Part shown: one piece after another, positions 1-8,729 of the stretch
How positions within the stretch are numbered: position 1 is the stretch's first letter
Layout: every line of letters starts with the position of its first letter
NCBI RefSeq assembly: GCF_003113895.1
Contig: NZ_BDUD01000001.1
Location: 6,314,792 to 6,378,791 of the forward strand
Source: Nostoc commune NIES-4072
Lineage (GTDB): Bacteria > Cyanobacteriota > Cyanobacteriia > Cyanobacteriales > Nostocaceae
Reading direction: 5' to 3'
DNA length: 64,000 nt
Program-made: the position numbers and the translations under genes
Notes under the pieces: model-generated
What the model was told of the DNA's origin: nothing
Databases searched by the model: none
Seen by the model: the letters and a program-made list of their open reading frames with translations, nothing else

Positions 1-110
1 ACGCCGAAATAGCAAATGAGTATGCCGAAATAGCAAATGCGTATGCCAACTCTGCACTTAGTTACAAAAATAGCTTGCTTTTTGTAAGTATTCTCTCAAA
101 AATTAAATAG
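1..110 (+). CDS. 3' end of an unidentified gene (partial)
   Basis: One frame (starting at base 3) stays open from the left edge to a TAG at 108-110 and encodes 35 residues. It begins with two near-identical seven-residue units (AEIANEY, AEIANAY) followed by YANSALSYKNSLL. The heptad-like, Ala-rich repetition suggests the tail of a repetitive or coiled protein. The matching DNA repeat spans about bases 1-45. The 5' part is outside the window, so no function can be assigned, and a non-coding tandem repeat is a real alternative. Confidence 0.35.
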   Translation, partial: AEIANEYAEIANAYANSALSYKNSLLFVSILSKIK

Positions 111-602
111 AATTGCGATATTTAGCTAAAAGGATAAAGTGTAGTCTATTTCCTACTGGTAACGGTAGACTGAAATTAACTACATGCGAATGGTAATGTT
201 AATGTAGTATATTTTGTAAGGTCTTATCCATACAAAACAGTGGCTTGGAGTAATAAAATGTTTAGTATAGAACTTGTAACAATGCTGCCAAGCATTGTCT
301 GGCGTTTCTACCGATACCAACCTCTGGTTGAGGCAAAAGCGCTGGCATAGAAAGAGCTTAAAAGGACTGTAGCAGTTCTGGTTTAAAGCTCGAAACCTAG
401 CTTCTCAAACCATGCATAATTCTTTTTTAAACTAAAATTAATATTTAATTAACTGAAATGAATAATAATTTGTATCCAATGTAACATTTTACTGAAAAAT
501 TTATAATTTTATTAAAAATAAATGTTAATTCATGTTAAATTGACTGAAATATTGTAAATTTTTAGACAATAAACACTCAAGTACACCATAGGAAAATTAG
601 CA
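111..602. other. AT-rich spacer upstream of the secretion-like cluster
   Basis: This is a 490-bp AT-rich stretch, especially 420-580, with no long reading frame. It probably carries the promoter region of the downstream cluster, because no earlier gene on this strand is close. The only coding candidate is a 30-aa frame at 258-350, listed separately. No repeat, tRNA or clear terminator was recognised. Confidence 0.5.
258..350 (+). CDS. Candidate 30-aa small peptide
   Basis: An ATG at 258 follows a GGAG at 247-250 with 7-base spacing and opens a 30-codon frame ending in TAG at 348-350. The peptide starts MFSIELVTMLPS and ends VEAKALA, with a mildly hydrophobic first half. The only support is the ribosome-binding site and the lack of another gene nearby; length and composition alone cannot separate it from chance. 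Confidence 0.22.
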   Translation: MFSIELVTMLPSIVWRFYRYQPLVEAKALA

Positions 603-1220
603 ATGTCTAGACAAAGTTCTCACAAGAGAAACTTTTTCAAAGCTTTAACTGGTAGCGCACTCAAAGGATCTCAGAAGTTAAGACTGGGACTAAAATCTAG
701 CTTGATGATTCTGGGGGAATCTGTACCCTTTTTGATTGCTTGTGCTGTACTTGTAAGCGTTATCAGCCTAAATAGTCCTATTTTGCTTTTTTGTTTACTA
801 GTTGGTAGTTTAATTGCAGTCATCACCCAGCAAATTGGGCAACAGGTAAATTTACCAAGGCGATCGCTAATAATATTACAAATATTAGCAGCAGCCGTAA
901 TTTTGAGTTTGTATTGGTTAGACTGGTTTGCAGCCCCTGCACAAGCACAGTTTTTTGGAGAAGCTGAAAAGTTTTTCAAAAGAAACTTAGGTGGAGCACA
1001 AGCAGCTGGTGGTGGTAGTGAGACAGCAATAAGTTTGATATTTAATGTGTTGCGGGCGATATACTTACTCTATATTGCAATTTCTCTAGTTGGTGTGATT
1101 AACGCAGTGCGTAAGGATGAGGATTGGCAAAGCATTGCCAGAACTCCTCTATTAGTCGTTGTTGCTGTTACCGTTGCTGATGTACTCACACGCTTTGTAA
1201 TTGGTCCACAAGGGCAGTAA
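603..1220 (+). CDS. VirB2/TrbC-like pilin or membrane subunit of a T4SS-like cluster
   Basis: This is a 205-residue, very hydrophobic protein. Predicted membrane segments lie at about 35-55, 58-78 and 86-105. A signal-peptidase-like APAQAQ site follows at about 111-116, then a Gly/Ala-rich stretch (129-139) and two more membrane segments (141-166 and 183-201). A cleavable leader followed by a small two-helix mature domain matches VirB2/TrbC pilins, though the leader is unusually long. It is first in a co-directional run whose third gene encodes a VirB4-type ATPase, which supports the call. An AGGAAA lies shortly before the ATG. The family assignment is inferred from topology and gene order, not from sequence identity. 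Confidence 0.5.
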   Translation: MSRQSSHKRNFFKALTGSALKGSQKLRLGLKSSLMILGESVPFLIACAVLVSVISLNSPILLFCLLVGSLIAVITQQIGQQVNLPRRSLIILQILAAAVILSLYWLDWFAAPAQAQFFGEAEKFFKRNLGGAQAAGGGSETAISLIFNVLRAIYLLYIAISLVGVINAVRKDEDWQSIARTPLLVVVAVTVADVLTRFVIGPQGQ

Positions 1221-1245
1221 ATAATTTAGATATTTCATATTTCAA

Positions 1246-1617
1246 ATGTCTCAAGAGCGGGAACAAGATTTTCGTCCAGTCAATCAGGTTCTAGGAAGCC
1301 AACCCTCATTAGGGCCAATCCCTGCTGATCAAATTCTTCCTTGGACAGTAATTGCTTTAGCTTCCTATTTTATTGTCAACGGAGTTTTTGGTGGTCTTTT
1401 CCAAGAAGAGTTTCAAAAGTGGTTGTGGACAATACTAATGACTGGTTGGGGAATAGGAACTTGGTGGATTTTAACTGGTGGTAGGAGTTGGAGTTTTTTA
1501 AGTAAATTTATAGGCGTTCCCGCTTGGACAAGAGGCTTTGCTCGTTATCAAAGCTTATTAGAAGTTAATCATGAAGCAAAAAATCGGAAAACAAAGCGTC
1601 GGCGTCGCCGGAAATGA
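1246..1617 (+). CDS. VirB3-like small membrane protein
   Basis: This 123-residue protein has two predicted membrane helices (about 31-51 and 58-77) and ends in a strongly basic run of Lys and Arg. It sits 25 bp after the pilin-like gene, and its last 47 bp overlap the start of the VirB4-like ATPase in another frame. VirB3 proteins are small, have one or two helices, and nearly always precede or fuse to VirB4, so position and topology both point to VirB3. No diagnostic sequence motif was found, so the call is an inference. Confidence 0.45.
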   Translation: MSQEREQDFRPVNQVLGSQPSLGPIPADQILPWTVIALASYFIVNGVFGGLFQEEFQKWLWTILMTGWGIGTWWILTGGRSWSFLSKFIGVPAWTRGFARYQSLLEVNHEAKNRKTKRRRRRK

Positions 1618-4318
1618 AGGTAGATTAACACCATTTGAAGATGCCTTGCACTTGGCGACAATGCTACGTGTCGCAATGAATGGACGTGATATTGGCGCTT
1701 ACCTTTTGACAAAAGGCACTCAAAGAGATAGGTTTTGCTTTGTTTTTGGTTTTGACTGTAAGGGAATTCATACCACTTTAAGAGCCGAACAAATCGATAC
1801 ACTCTTTAATAACATTGAAGCCGGATTGAAAGACATTCCTAGCGGTGAAAGAATGACACTGCATTTAGGATCTTTTAGTTCCGACAAAGAGCGCCAAAAA
1901 GAATTAGTATCGTTAATCAGAAATGCGCCATCACGAGATATTAAATATTTGTTGATGGCAGAAAGAGCCAGAGTCAAAGAATTAACTATATCTGGTGTTC
2001 GTAAGCCAAAATTTTTGCGAATTTATGTCACTTACACCATTGAATCCAACTCCAGAAATGCAGATGATTGGATAGAAAAACTTTTAGTGAGAGCAGAATC
2101 ATGGTGGTTAAAATTTAAAGGGGATCTTTCAGATGTAGAAAACCAGCGCATAGAAACGCTGATAACAAATGCTTACAAGCAAGGTTTTCTACGCTGGGAG
2201 CAAATTTTATCTAACCAAATGGGATTGGATGTCAAACCTTTGAAAGCTGATGAACTCTGGGAAGGCATCTGGAAAAGGTTTAATGATACGCAGCCAATAC
2301 CGATTCCCCAATTGCTGACTTTAGATGAACAAGGACTGCACGAGCAAGTTAATTCAGATTTAGCTAGTACTAAATTGCTTTTAGACAATATCCACGGCAC
2401 AACTTTGCTGATGGAGTCTAGCGTACCTTGTGCCGATCGCCGTTGGGTTAATGTTAACAATCGTTATATTGGCGCACTCTCATTTCTCGAAAAACCCGGA
2501 GGTTGGGCAAATAAATCTACTCAACTGCGCTATTTATGGGAACTGTTGGCTAGAGAAACAGTAGTAGATACAGAGATTTTTTGTGAATTGACTGCGGCAA
2601 ATCCAGCAATGGTGAAAACTACTTTGCAACGAGTCTTGAAGCAGTCAAACATGACAACAATCATGGCTCAAGAAAAAAGTAAAACTATTGATGTCAACGC
2701 GCAATTAAAGTTGAAGAAATCGGTAGCAGCACAAGAACAATTATTTGAAGGTGCAGTCCCGATTTATACGAGTATCGTTATTTTAGTACATCGTCCAACT
2801 GTCGATAAATTAGATGAGGCAACAAGATATATTGAAAACTGTTTTCAACGTCCAGCAAAATTAATTAGAGAAACTGAATACGCCTGGAAAATTTGGCTGC
2901 AAACTCTCCCAATAGTTTGGGAAGGTTTGTTAGCGACACCTTTCAATCGTCGCCAGCTATATTTAACCAGTGAAGTTCCCGGATTAATGCCTTTAGTTTT
3001 AACTAAACAGGGTGATAAACAAGGCTTTGAGTTGATTGCTGAAGAAGGTGGAACACCCATACATTTAGATTTGTTTAATCAGCACAAAAATTTAGCTTTG
3101 TTTGCCACAACGCGTGCTGGTAAATCGGTGTTGGTATCAGGGATTTTAACTCAGGCTTTGGCGCATGGTATTCCGGTTGTGGCGTTAGATTTCCCAAAAC
3201 CTGATGGTACATCTACTTTTACTGATTACACAGAGTTTATGGGGGTCAATGGAGCGTACTTTGATATCTCCAAACAATCGAATAACTTATTTGAACAGCC
3301 AGACTTACGATCGCTAGATCCAGAACAACAGCGCGATCGCTTTAACGATTATACCGCCTTCCTAGAATCAGCTTTGATGACAATGGTTTTAGGATCATCG
3401 ACTGAAAGTCAAATTTTATCGCAAACCGTGCGATCGCTCCTCAACTTGGCATTAGAAGCCTTCTTTGCTGATGAGGGTATAAAACAGCGATATATACAGG
3501 CGATGGCGGGAGGATTTGGCACTCAGGCTTGGCTGAAAACTCCTACTTTAAAAGATTTTCTGTATTTCTGTTCATCAGAACACTTGCAGCTAAATACTTT
3601 AACAGGCAGAGTAGAAGATGCTCTTAGTCAAATTCAGTTGCGCTTGCGGTTTTGGCTTTCTAGTCGCGTGGGACAAGCTATTTCTGCACCATCGAGCTTT
3701 CCCACCGATGCACAACTTTTAGTTTTTGCTCTGAGAAACCTATCAGATAGTGAAGATGCAGCCGTACTATCTCTAAGTGCCTATTCAGCAGCATTACGAC
3801 GCGCATTAGGTAGTCCAGCTTCTATATTCTTCATTGACGAAGCACCAATTCTATTTGAATTCGAGCAAATTTCTGACTTAGTTGGCAGAGTTTGTGCAAA
3901 CGGCGCTAAAGCCGGTATCAGAGTCATCTTATCAGGACAAGATCCTGATACAATTGCCAAGTCTAAAGCTGCATCTAAGATTTTGCAAAACTTGACAACA
4001 CGATTGATTGGACGCATTCAGCCGGTTGCAGTCGATAGTTTTGCAGATATCTTAAAATATCCCCGCAATATTATTGCTCGTAATGCCTCAGAAAGCTTTT
4101 TTCCCCGCAAAGAAAGCGTTTATAGCCAATGGCTGTTAGATGATAACGGTATTTATACATTCTGTCGTTATTATCCAGGTTACGAACAATTGGCAGCAGT
4201 TGCTAATAACCCTGCTGAACAAACTGCACGCAGTAAAATGATGCAACTTCATAGCGATAAATATGAAGCAATTTCTGCATTTGCACGTCAGTTAGTGGCT
4301 AATCTGCGTAGTAGTTAA
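1571..4318 (+). CDS. VirB4/TraC-type secretion ATPase
   Basis: This 915-residue protein matches the size and layout of VirB4 motor ATPases: a long N-terminal domain, then a RecA-like ATPase domain. Walker A reads TTRAGKS with the lysine near 518; Walker B reads IFFIDEA with Asp-Glu near 756-757. VirB4 ATPases power pilus assembly and substrate transfer at the inner membrane. The ATG at 1571 lies inside the preceding gene and is kept because the next in-frame ATG is 90 bp downstream; a start near 1661 is possible. This is the best-supported gene of the cluster and anchors the reading of the others. Confidence 0.8.
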   Translation: MKQKIGKQSVGVAGNEGRLTPFEDALHLATMLRVAMNGRDIGAYLLTKGTQRDRFCFVFGFDCKGIHTTLRAEQIDTLFNNIEAGLKDIPSGERMTLHLGSFSSDKERQKELVSLIRNAPSRDIKYLLMAERARVKELTISGVRKPKFLRIYVTYTIESNSRNADDWIEKLLVRAESWWLKFKGDLSDVENQRIETLITNAYKQGFLRWEQILSNQMGLDVKPLKADELWEGIWKRFNDTQPIPIPQLLTLDEQGLHEQVNSDLASTKLLLDNIHGTTLLMESSVPCADRRWVNVNNRYIGALSFLEKPGGWANKSTQLRYLWELLARETVVDTEIFCELTAANPAMVKTTLQRVLKQSNMTTIMAQEKSKTIDVNAQLKLKKSVAAQEQLFEGAVPIYTSIVILVHRPTVDKLDEATRYIENCFQRPAKLIRETEYAWKIWLQTLPIVWEGLLATPFNRRQLYLTSEVPGLMPLVLTKQGDKQGFELIAEEGGTPIHLDLFNQHKNLALFATTRAGKSVLVSGILTQALAHGIPVVALDFPKPDGTSTFTDYTEFMGVNGAYFDISKQSNNLFEQPDLRSLDPEQQRDRFNDYTAFLESALMTMVLGSSTESQILSQTVRSLLNLALEAFFADEGIKQRYIQAMAGGFGTQAWLKTPTLKDFLYFCSSEHLQLNTLTGRVEDALSQIQLRLRFWLSSRVGQAISAPSSFPTDAQLLVFALRNLSDSEDAAVLSLSAYSAALRRALGSPASIFFIDEAPILFEFEQISDLVGRVCANGAKAGIRVILSGQDPDTIAKSKAASKILQNLTTRLIGRIQPVAVDSFADILKYPRNIIARNASESFFPRKESVYSQWLLDDNGIYTFCRYYPGYEQLAAVANNPAEQTARSKMMQLHSDKYEAISAFARQLVANLRSS

Positions 4319-4355
4319 TCGGGTTATGTAAGCAGTTAACAGTGATTGAAAAAGT

Positions 4356-4441
4356 TATATAGAACCCTCATTTGATTTTTGAAAAAACTCCGTATAACTC
4401 AAACAAGCCGATTCCCCACTCCCCACTCCCTACTCCCTACC
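4356..4441 (+). repeat. Repeat-family copy with CCCCACTCCC tract
   Basis: The spacer after the VirB4-like gene holds a unit reading TATAG...ATTTGATTTTTGAAAAA followed by a CCCACTCCCC-type tract. The same arrangement appears twice, in opposite orientations, between the two VirB8-like genes. It is non-coding. Confidence 0.5.
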
Positions 4442-4493
4442 TTCTTATAAATCATAATTAAAAAGCTAAATTACCTTTTTCAGGCACAAATGT

Positions 4494-5354
4494 ATGCGAA
4501 AAACTACCATTTTTACTCTGACGTTGCTATCCCTAGCAATCCTACCAGTAATGGCACAACAAGATCAAACGCTAGTAGGTCAGGTTTGGAGTGATTTTCA
4601 ATCATATTCTAGAGATTTGCAAGATTACTTTCAATATAGGAATGTTAACGAAAACTTAAACCCTGAATCAGATGGTCAAAATGCTATTAGTGCTACCAGT
4701 AACGAGGGAGAATTAAAAATACCTAACCCCGTCGCTGCGGGACAAAAGGTTCGTGATAATGTGAATTACTACTCTTATCGTTCACAGTCTAAAGCAAGCC
4801 GCTTTGAAAATAATGCAGCAGTACGGGGAAATTTAGCTAGTAATGAACTCAATCGTTTAATGACCCGTGGAATAGCGGTAGGTGTTCTTGGTAAAAATGC
4901 ACAAAGTCGGACAAAAGGAAAGTTAGAAAATATTCAGGATGAGCTTTTTGGAAATCTTAATGATGGAGGAAGTACCCCACCACCACCAACAAATTGTACT
5001 GGTGATCCTGTTCAGAAACAAGCATGTGATGCTGTAGTAGCATTAACAACTACATTGCTAAATCTAAACAACGAAACCATTCAAATGCAAAAATTACAAG
5101 CAAAAATTGTAGCCGAAACATTTGTCCAGTCAATACAAACGAATCAGTCTTTACAATATTCTAATTTAAATTTAGCAAACATTTCTCAGCAGGCAGAAGA
5201 GGCAAATCGCGCTCGAAGAGTAGATACATCTACAGAAACAGCGCGACTTTTACGAGCTACTTCTCAACTAGATTTGTTTGGTAAAGAAAAAATTGGGAAT
5301 GAGGATCTTAGGATCAAAAGAAGTATAACTATCCGTACAAAAATAAATTTTTAA
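4494..5354 (+). CDS. Secreted coiled-coil protein, VirB5/TrbJ-like
   Basis: This 286-residue protein has a typical signal peptide (residues 1-21, cleavage after VMA). A short proline run sits near 160, with Cys residues on either side of it (CTGDPVQKQAC). The C-terminal half is helical and rich in Gln, Asn and Glu, consistent with a coiled coil. VirB5/TrbJ minor pilins are periplasmic helical proteins encoded between VirB4 and VirB6, which is exactly this position. Sequence alone does not prove homology; other secreted helical proteins would look similar. Confidence 0.45.
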   Translation: MRKTTIFTLTLLSLAILPVMAQQDQTLVGQVWSDFQSYSRDLQDYFQYRNVNENLNPESDGQNAISATSNEGELKIPNPVAAGQKVRDNVNYYSYRSQSKASRFENNAAVRGNLASNELNRLMTRGIAVGVLGKNAQSRTKGKLENIQDELFGNLNDGGSTPPPPTNCTGDPVQKQACDAVVALTTTLLNLNNETIQMQKLQAKIVAETFVQSIQTNQSLQYSNLNLANISQQAEEANRARRVDTSTETARLLRATSQLDLFGKEKIGNEDLRIKRSITIRTKINF

Positions 5355-5400
5355 AATACTTAAACTTCTACAAGCTAACAGTAAGTCTAAAAAACAGTTT

Positions 5401-5476
5401 GGTAGGTTGCGTTACGCTGTCGCTAATGCACCGAAAGCATCCGAAATGGTGCGTTAAGAACGTAACGCACTCTACG
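5401..5476. repeat. Palindromic GCGTTACG-type repeat
   Basis: The spacer before the VirB6-like gene contains an imperfect palindrome, GTAGGTTGCGTTACGCTGTC on the left and AACGTAACGCACTCTAC on the right, around a short centre. A related palindrome (GTAGGGTGTG... CACACCCTAC) lies at 10431-10510. Such dispersed palindromes are common in Nostoc genomes. Confidence 0.6.
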
Positions 5477-5506
5477 AAATTTCAAAAAACAGTCAATTAA
5501 CTCAAA

Positions 5507-6577
5507 ATGCAACTTGCTATTCAACTAATTTTTGCCCAATTAGAACCCCAATTAGGCATTGATGAGGTTCTCACTAAGGGTGCTGTAACTTCCCAAAGTA
5601 TTGCCGAGGGTTGGAATAGTCAATGGCTGAATTTATTACAAAATACTGGCAATGGTACTTTGTATGGAACACTGACAACGCTGGGTATTTTTTTTGCAGT
5701 AGGAACCCTGTTATTTTTTATGATACAATTCCTCAAAGACTTAATATCCTACGAATATAGTCGTCCAATATCAGCTTTAATCTGGCCTTTTGTAGTGGTG
5801 ATTCTCTTAAGTAATTCAGGTAAAGGAAGTATCCTTTCTAATCTGACACTGGGGTTACGGGGTTATTTAAACACTGTGAATCAGCAATTAGTGGTATCAC
5901 CAAATACGAGTAAAATGTACCAAGAAGCGCTGAATATGAGTGTTGCAGAAGAAGTAACTGGTTCTTTTCTGCGTCCTTGCCAATCGCTAACTGGTGAACA
6001 ACAAAGTGAATGCTTTAAGAGAGCTACCGATAGAATCATTATTCTCTTGAGGAGATATAGAACTACATACGGAAATAAAAACTGGATAATTAGACTACAA
6101 GATAAAGTAAATGAGATAAATAATGTTAGTTCTGTTCGTGGCATAGTATCAGAAACGTCATTTAATTCTTTGTTAGGTTCTACAGTGCAAACAAGCATCA
6201 AAAGCTTTTTAGTTTCCTTACAATATGCGTTTCAGAATTTGATAGAAGCTACTATGTTGCTGATAGCACTTTTAGGGCCAATAGCTGTAGGTGGATCTTT
6301 ACTACCTGTAGCTGGTAAACCAATTTTTGCATGGCTGACCGGATTTTTATCTATTGGAATTGCCAAGATTTCATTCAATATTATTGCTGTGCTGACTGCC
6401 GCAGTTATTGTAAATGGCCCAGGTCAAAATTTTAATGCTGATCCAGATTTAATGTGGTTCATAATTTTTCTGGGAATTTTAGCACCAATTTTATCGCTAC
6501 TTGTGGCTGCTGCTGGCGGTTTTGCCCTCTTCAGTGGGATCAGTAATACAGCTTCTTTAGTAAGGGAGAGGATTTAA
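5507..6577 (+). CDS. VirB6/TrbL-like polytopic membrane protein
   Basis: This 356-residue protein has predicted membrane segments at about 50-75, 85-105 and several between 235 and 345, separated by a polar loop of roughly 120 residues. A multi-helix core with a large soluble loop matches VirB6/TrbL, the inner-membrane channel component. It follows the VirB5-like gene, as in classical virB operons. No strong Shine-Dalgarno precedes the ATG at 5507. The call rests on topology and synteny. Confidence 0.5.
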   Translation: MQLAIQLIFAQLEPQLGIDEVLTKGAVTSQSIAEGWNSQWLNLLQNTGNGTLYGTLTTLGIFFAVGTLLFFMIQFLKDLISYEYSRPISALIWPFVVVILLSNSGKGSILSNLTLGLRGYLNTVNQQLVVSPNTSKMYQEALNMSVAEEVTGSFLRPCQSLTGEQQSECFKRATDRIIILLRRYRTTYGNKNWIIRLQDKVNEINNVSSVRGIVSETSFNSLLGSTVQTSIKSFLVSLQYAFQNLIEATMLLIALLGPIAVGGSLLPVAGKPIFAWLTGFLSIGIAKISFNIIAVLTAAVIVNGPGQNFNADPDLMWFIIFLGILAPILSLLVAAAGGFALFSGISNTASLVRERI

Positions 6578-6943
6578 CAATTAAAAATTAAAAATTTAAA
6601 ATGAATAAAATTTTGATAAGTGTCCTGACTGCGGAATTATATGCAAATCGTAATTAACATAAGCCCTCTTGCAAAAGTTTCTAGCACCCCACCTCCAACT
6701 CCTTCCCGCTTGCGGGGCTACATATACACAAGTCAAATTACCCCCCTTAATCCCCCCTTAGAAAGGGGGGAAACAGGAGTCTAGTTCCCTCCTCCCCTTT
6801 CCAAGGGGGCAAACAGGAATCTAGTTCCCTCCCCTTTCCAAGGGGAGGGTTAGGGTGGGGTAAAACTGACGCGAAAAACCAGGTGAGTAAACTATTTCAG
6901 ACTTATAGAATAGCTGAATTTTTTTGCAGGAGAAGATGAGTAA
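6578..6943. repeat. 366-bp spacer with C/G hairpins and a direct repeat
   Basis: No gene is apparent. A perfect hairpin with arms CCCCCCTT (6752-6759) and AAGGGGGG (6763-6770) is followed by two near-identical direct repeats starting AAACAGGAGTCTAGTTCCCT (about 6771-6809 and 6811-6845), each ending in a CCTTTCCAAGGGG fold-back. These look like dispersed non-coding repeats. They could also act as a transcription terminator or attenuator between the VirB6-like and VirB8-like genes. Confidence 0.55.
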
Positions 6944-7771
6944 ATGGTGCGTTTACTAGAAAAAAGACAAAGAACGACGGCAAGTGTTTTAACGATTTTT
7001 GCGATCGCAACCTTCAGTTTACATATACTAGTTTTATTTTTTTTATTATTACAAGGGCTAAATATTCGCCAACTCAGTGTGAGAAAACCTCCTAACTTCG
7101 TGCAATTAATAGACGGTAAACCAGTAGCTAATATTGATGATTTAGCAAGAGAACCCGAAGCTATTCGCCAATTCGTCAGCAAAACGATGATATCAATGTT
7201 TAGCTGGTCTGGAACCTTACCAGTACAAAATATTGAAGAAGTTGCAAACCCCAAACCAGATTTAGGAGTTCTTATTCAAGCACCTCAAGGGGGTAGCCAA
7301 AAAGTTAGTACCAGCAGTTGGATAGCTAGTTTTGCCTTATCCGAAGACTTTCGCAAAGGTTTCTTAAGCACAGTTGCAGAAATGACACCAGCAGAAGTTT
7401 TCTCTGAAAATCCCAATCTAGCTATGACATCACAATTAGTGATTAAGCGAGTTTATCCGCCAAGACAAATTGCACCAGGTAAGTGGCGAGTCGGTATGGT
7501 AGCCGACTTAATCCAAAAAAACCGAGTTGGTGGTGCAAGACTTATAACTCCTTTTAACAAAGATTTACTTGTACGTGCAGCAGATTATTTTGGTAATCCC
7601 CAAGGCGACAGTGGCACAGACTTGCAAAAAGCAATTTATAGTGTCCGCGCTGATAGATTAGAAATTTATGAAGTTCGTAACTTATGTTTGCTAGATGGCA
7701 ACAACAGCCTTAACAATGATAAATTAACCCAATGCGGCCCTGGACAAACATCTGATAGCTTTATTAGATGA
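6944..7771 (+). CDS. VirB8-like bitopic membrane protein, copy 1
   Basis: This 275-residue protein has a short cytoplasmic N-terminus, one membrane helix (about 14-37) and a large periplasmic domain, the layout of VirB8/TraE/TrbF. It shares clear identity with the next gene: QLIDGKP against QLVDGRA, REPEAIRQFV against RQPEAIRRFV, and similar blocks near the end (RLEIYEVRNLC against RLEIYNVCDI). A good ribosome-binding site (GCAGGAGAAG) precedes the ATG at 6944. The assignment is by architecture and location. Confidence 0.5.
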   Translation: MVRLLEKRQRTTASVLTIFAIATFSLHILVLFFLLLQGLNIRQLSVRKPPNFVQLIDGKPVANIDDLAREPEAIRQFVSKTMISMFSWSGTLPVQNIEEVANPKPDLGVLIQAPQGGSQKVSTSSWIASFALSEDFRKGFLSTVAEMTPAEVFSENPNLAMTSQLVIKRVYPPRQIAPGKWRVGMVADLIQKNRVGGARLITPFNKDLLVRAADYFGNPQGDSGTDLQKAIYSVRADRLEIYEVRNLCLLDGNNSLNNDKLTQCGPGQTSDSFIR

Positions 7772-7985
7772 GTAGGGAGTGGGGAGTAGGGAATGGGGAG
7801 TGGGGAGTGGGGAATCAGCCTTTTCGAGTTGAGGGTTTTTTTAAAAAATCAAATAAGACCTATAGATTTCTAATTCACTAATTCAATTTATAGGACTAAT
7901 ATTTTATTTATGAAAAAGCTCGGTACAGATCGAAAAGCCTAATTCCCTACTTCCCACTCCCCACTCCCCACTCCCCACCCACATA
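7768..7985. repeat. Large imperfect inverted repeat between the two VirB8-like genes
   Basis: A G-rich left arm (GGGAGTGGGGAGT units, from 7768) pairs with a C-rich right arm (CCCACTCCCC units, to 7979). The inner parts also pair: CAAATAAGACCTATA (7850-7864) with TATAGGACTAATATTTTATT (7889-7908). The whole can fold into one hairpin of about 100-bp arms. A further end of the family (CAAATACGATTCCTATA) lies at 8000-8016, just before the next start codon. Confidence 0.6.
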
Positions 7986-8024
7986 GATAATTTCAAAAAT
8001 CAAATACGATTCCTATAATTATTA

Positions 8025-8729
8025 ATGCAATTACTCAAACCAGAAAATAGGAAAAATAACCCATTGCCACTGTTAGCAGTAGGAACATTTGGGTTACATG
8101 TATTGACCTTGCTTTTACTACTATTTCACGGGTCTATGTTACAACAACTAGGCCGACAACTCACACCTCAAAGTTTAGTGCAACTTGTTGATGGTCGCGC
8201 TATAACCGTAGACCCCGAACCAAATTTAGAGCGACAGCCAGAGGCTATTCGGCGATTTGTGGGTGAAACTATGAGCTTAATGCTTACCTGGTCAGATCAA
8301 CAGCCGCCAACGCAAGTCTGGGAAATCACTTCCCAACTCGTAGCTGATAATTTTCAACAAAAACTTCAATCAGAAATTACCAATTTAAATCCAGATAGCC
8401 AATTTGAAAATGTTAATAGAGGAGCAGAGAGTGTATTAGTAATCCAAAAAATCTCTCAACCTACAGAAATAGGTAATGGACAGTGGAAAGTGGAGATGTT
8501 TGCTAATCAACTAGTATTTAGCGGTTATGATAGGTTGGGAAAATCAACTTCGTTTAATAAACAAATTTTAGTTAGAGCAATAGATGAACCCGCAACTTCC
8601 CTACCAAATGCAGCACTACCATTGCAGTTCGCAGCTTACCGCCTTGGTGAAGCCAGACTAGAAATTTATAATGTATGTGATATCAAAGATAAAAATTGTT
8701 CTGCAAATCCTAATCAAGCTTTACCATGA
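8025..8729 (+). CDS. VirB8-like bitopic membrane protein, copy 2
   Basis: This 234-residue paralogue of the preceding gene has a single helix at about 15-35 followed by a periplasmic domain. Conserved blocks are QLVDGRA, RQPEAIRRFVGETM, FNKQILVRA and ARLEIYNV, in the same order as in copy 1. Its end overlaps the start of the VirB10-like gene by 4 bp (ATGA), indicating translational coupling. The two copies are diverged enough that they may make a hetero-oligomer; that is inference. Confidence 0.5.
   Translation: MQLLKPENRKNNPLPLLAVGTFGLHVLTLLLLLFHGSMLQQLGRQLTPQSLVQLVDGRAITVDPEPNLERQPEAIRRFVGETMSLMLTWSDQQPPTQVWEITSQLVADNFQQKLQSEITNLNPDSQFENVNRGAESVLVIQKISQPTEIGNGQWKVEMFANQLVFSGYDRLGKSTSFNKQILVRAIDEPATSLPNAALPLQFAAYRLGEARLEIYNVCDIKDKNCSANPNQALP

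Noticed and set aside
258..350. PatS-like or HetN-like signalling peptide
   Set aside because: The 30-residue peptide lacks an RGSGR motif, so no reason exists to link it with heterocyst pattern formation.
6752..6845. CRISPR-like repeat array in the VirB6-VirB8 spacer
   Set aside because: Only two direct repeats, directly adjacent, with no unique spacers; they are dispersed C/G-rich elements.
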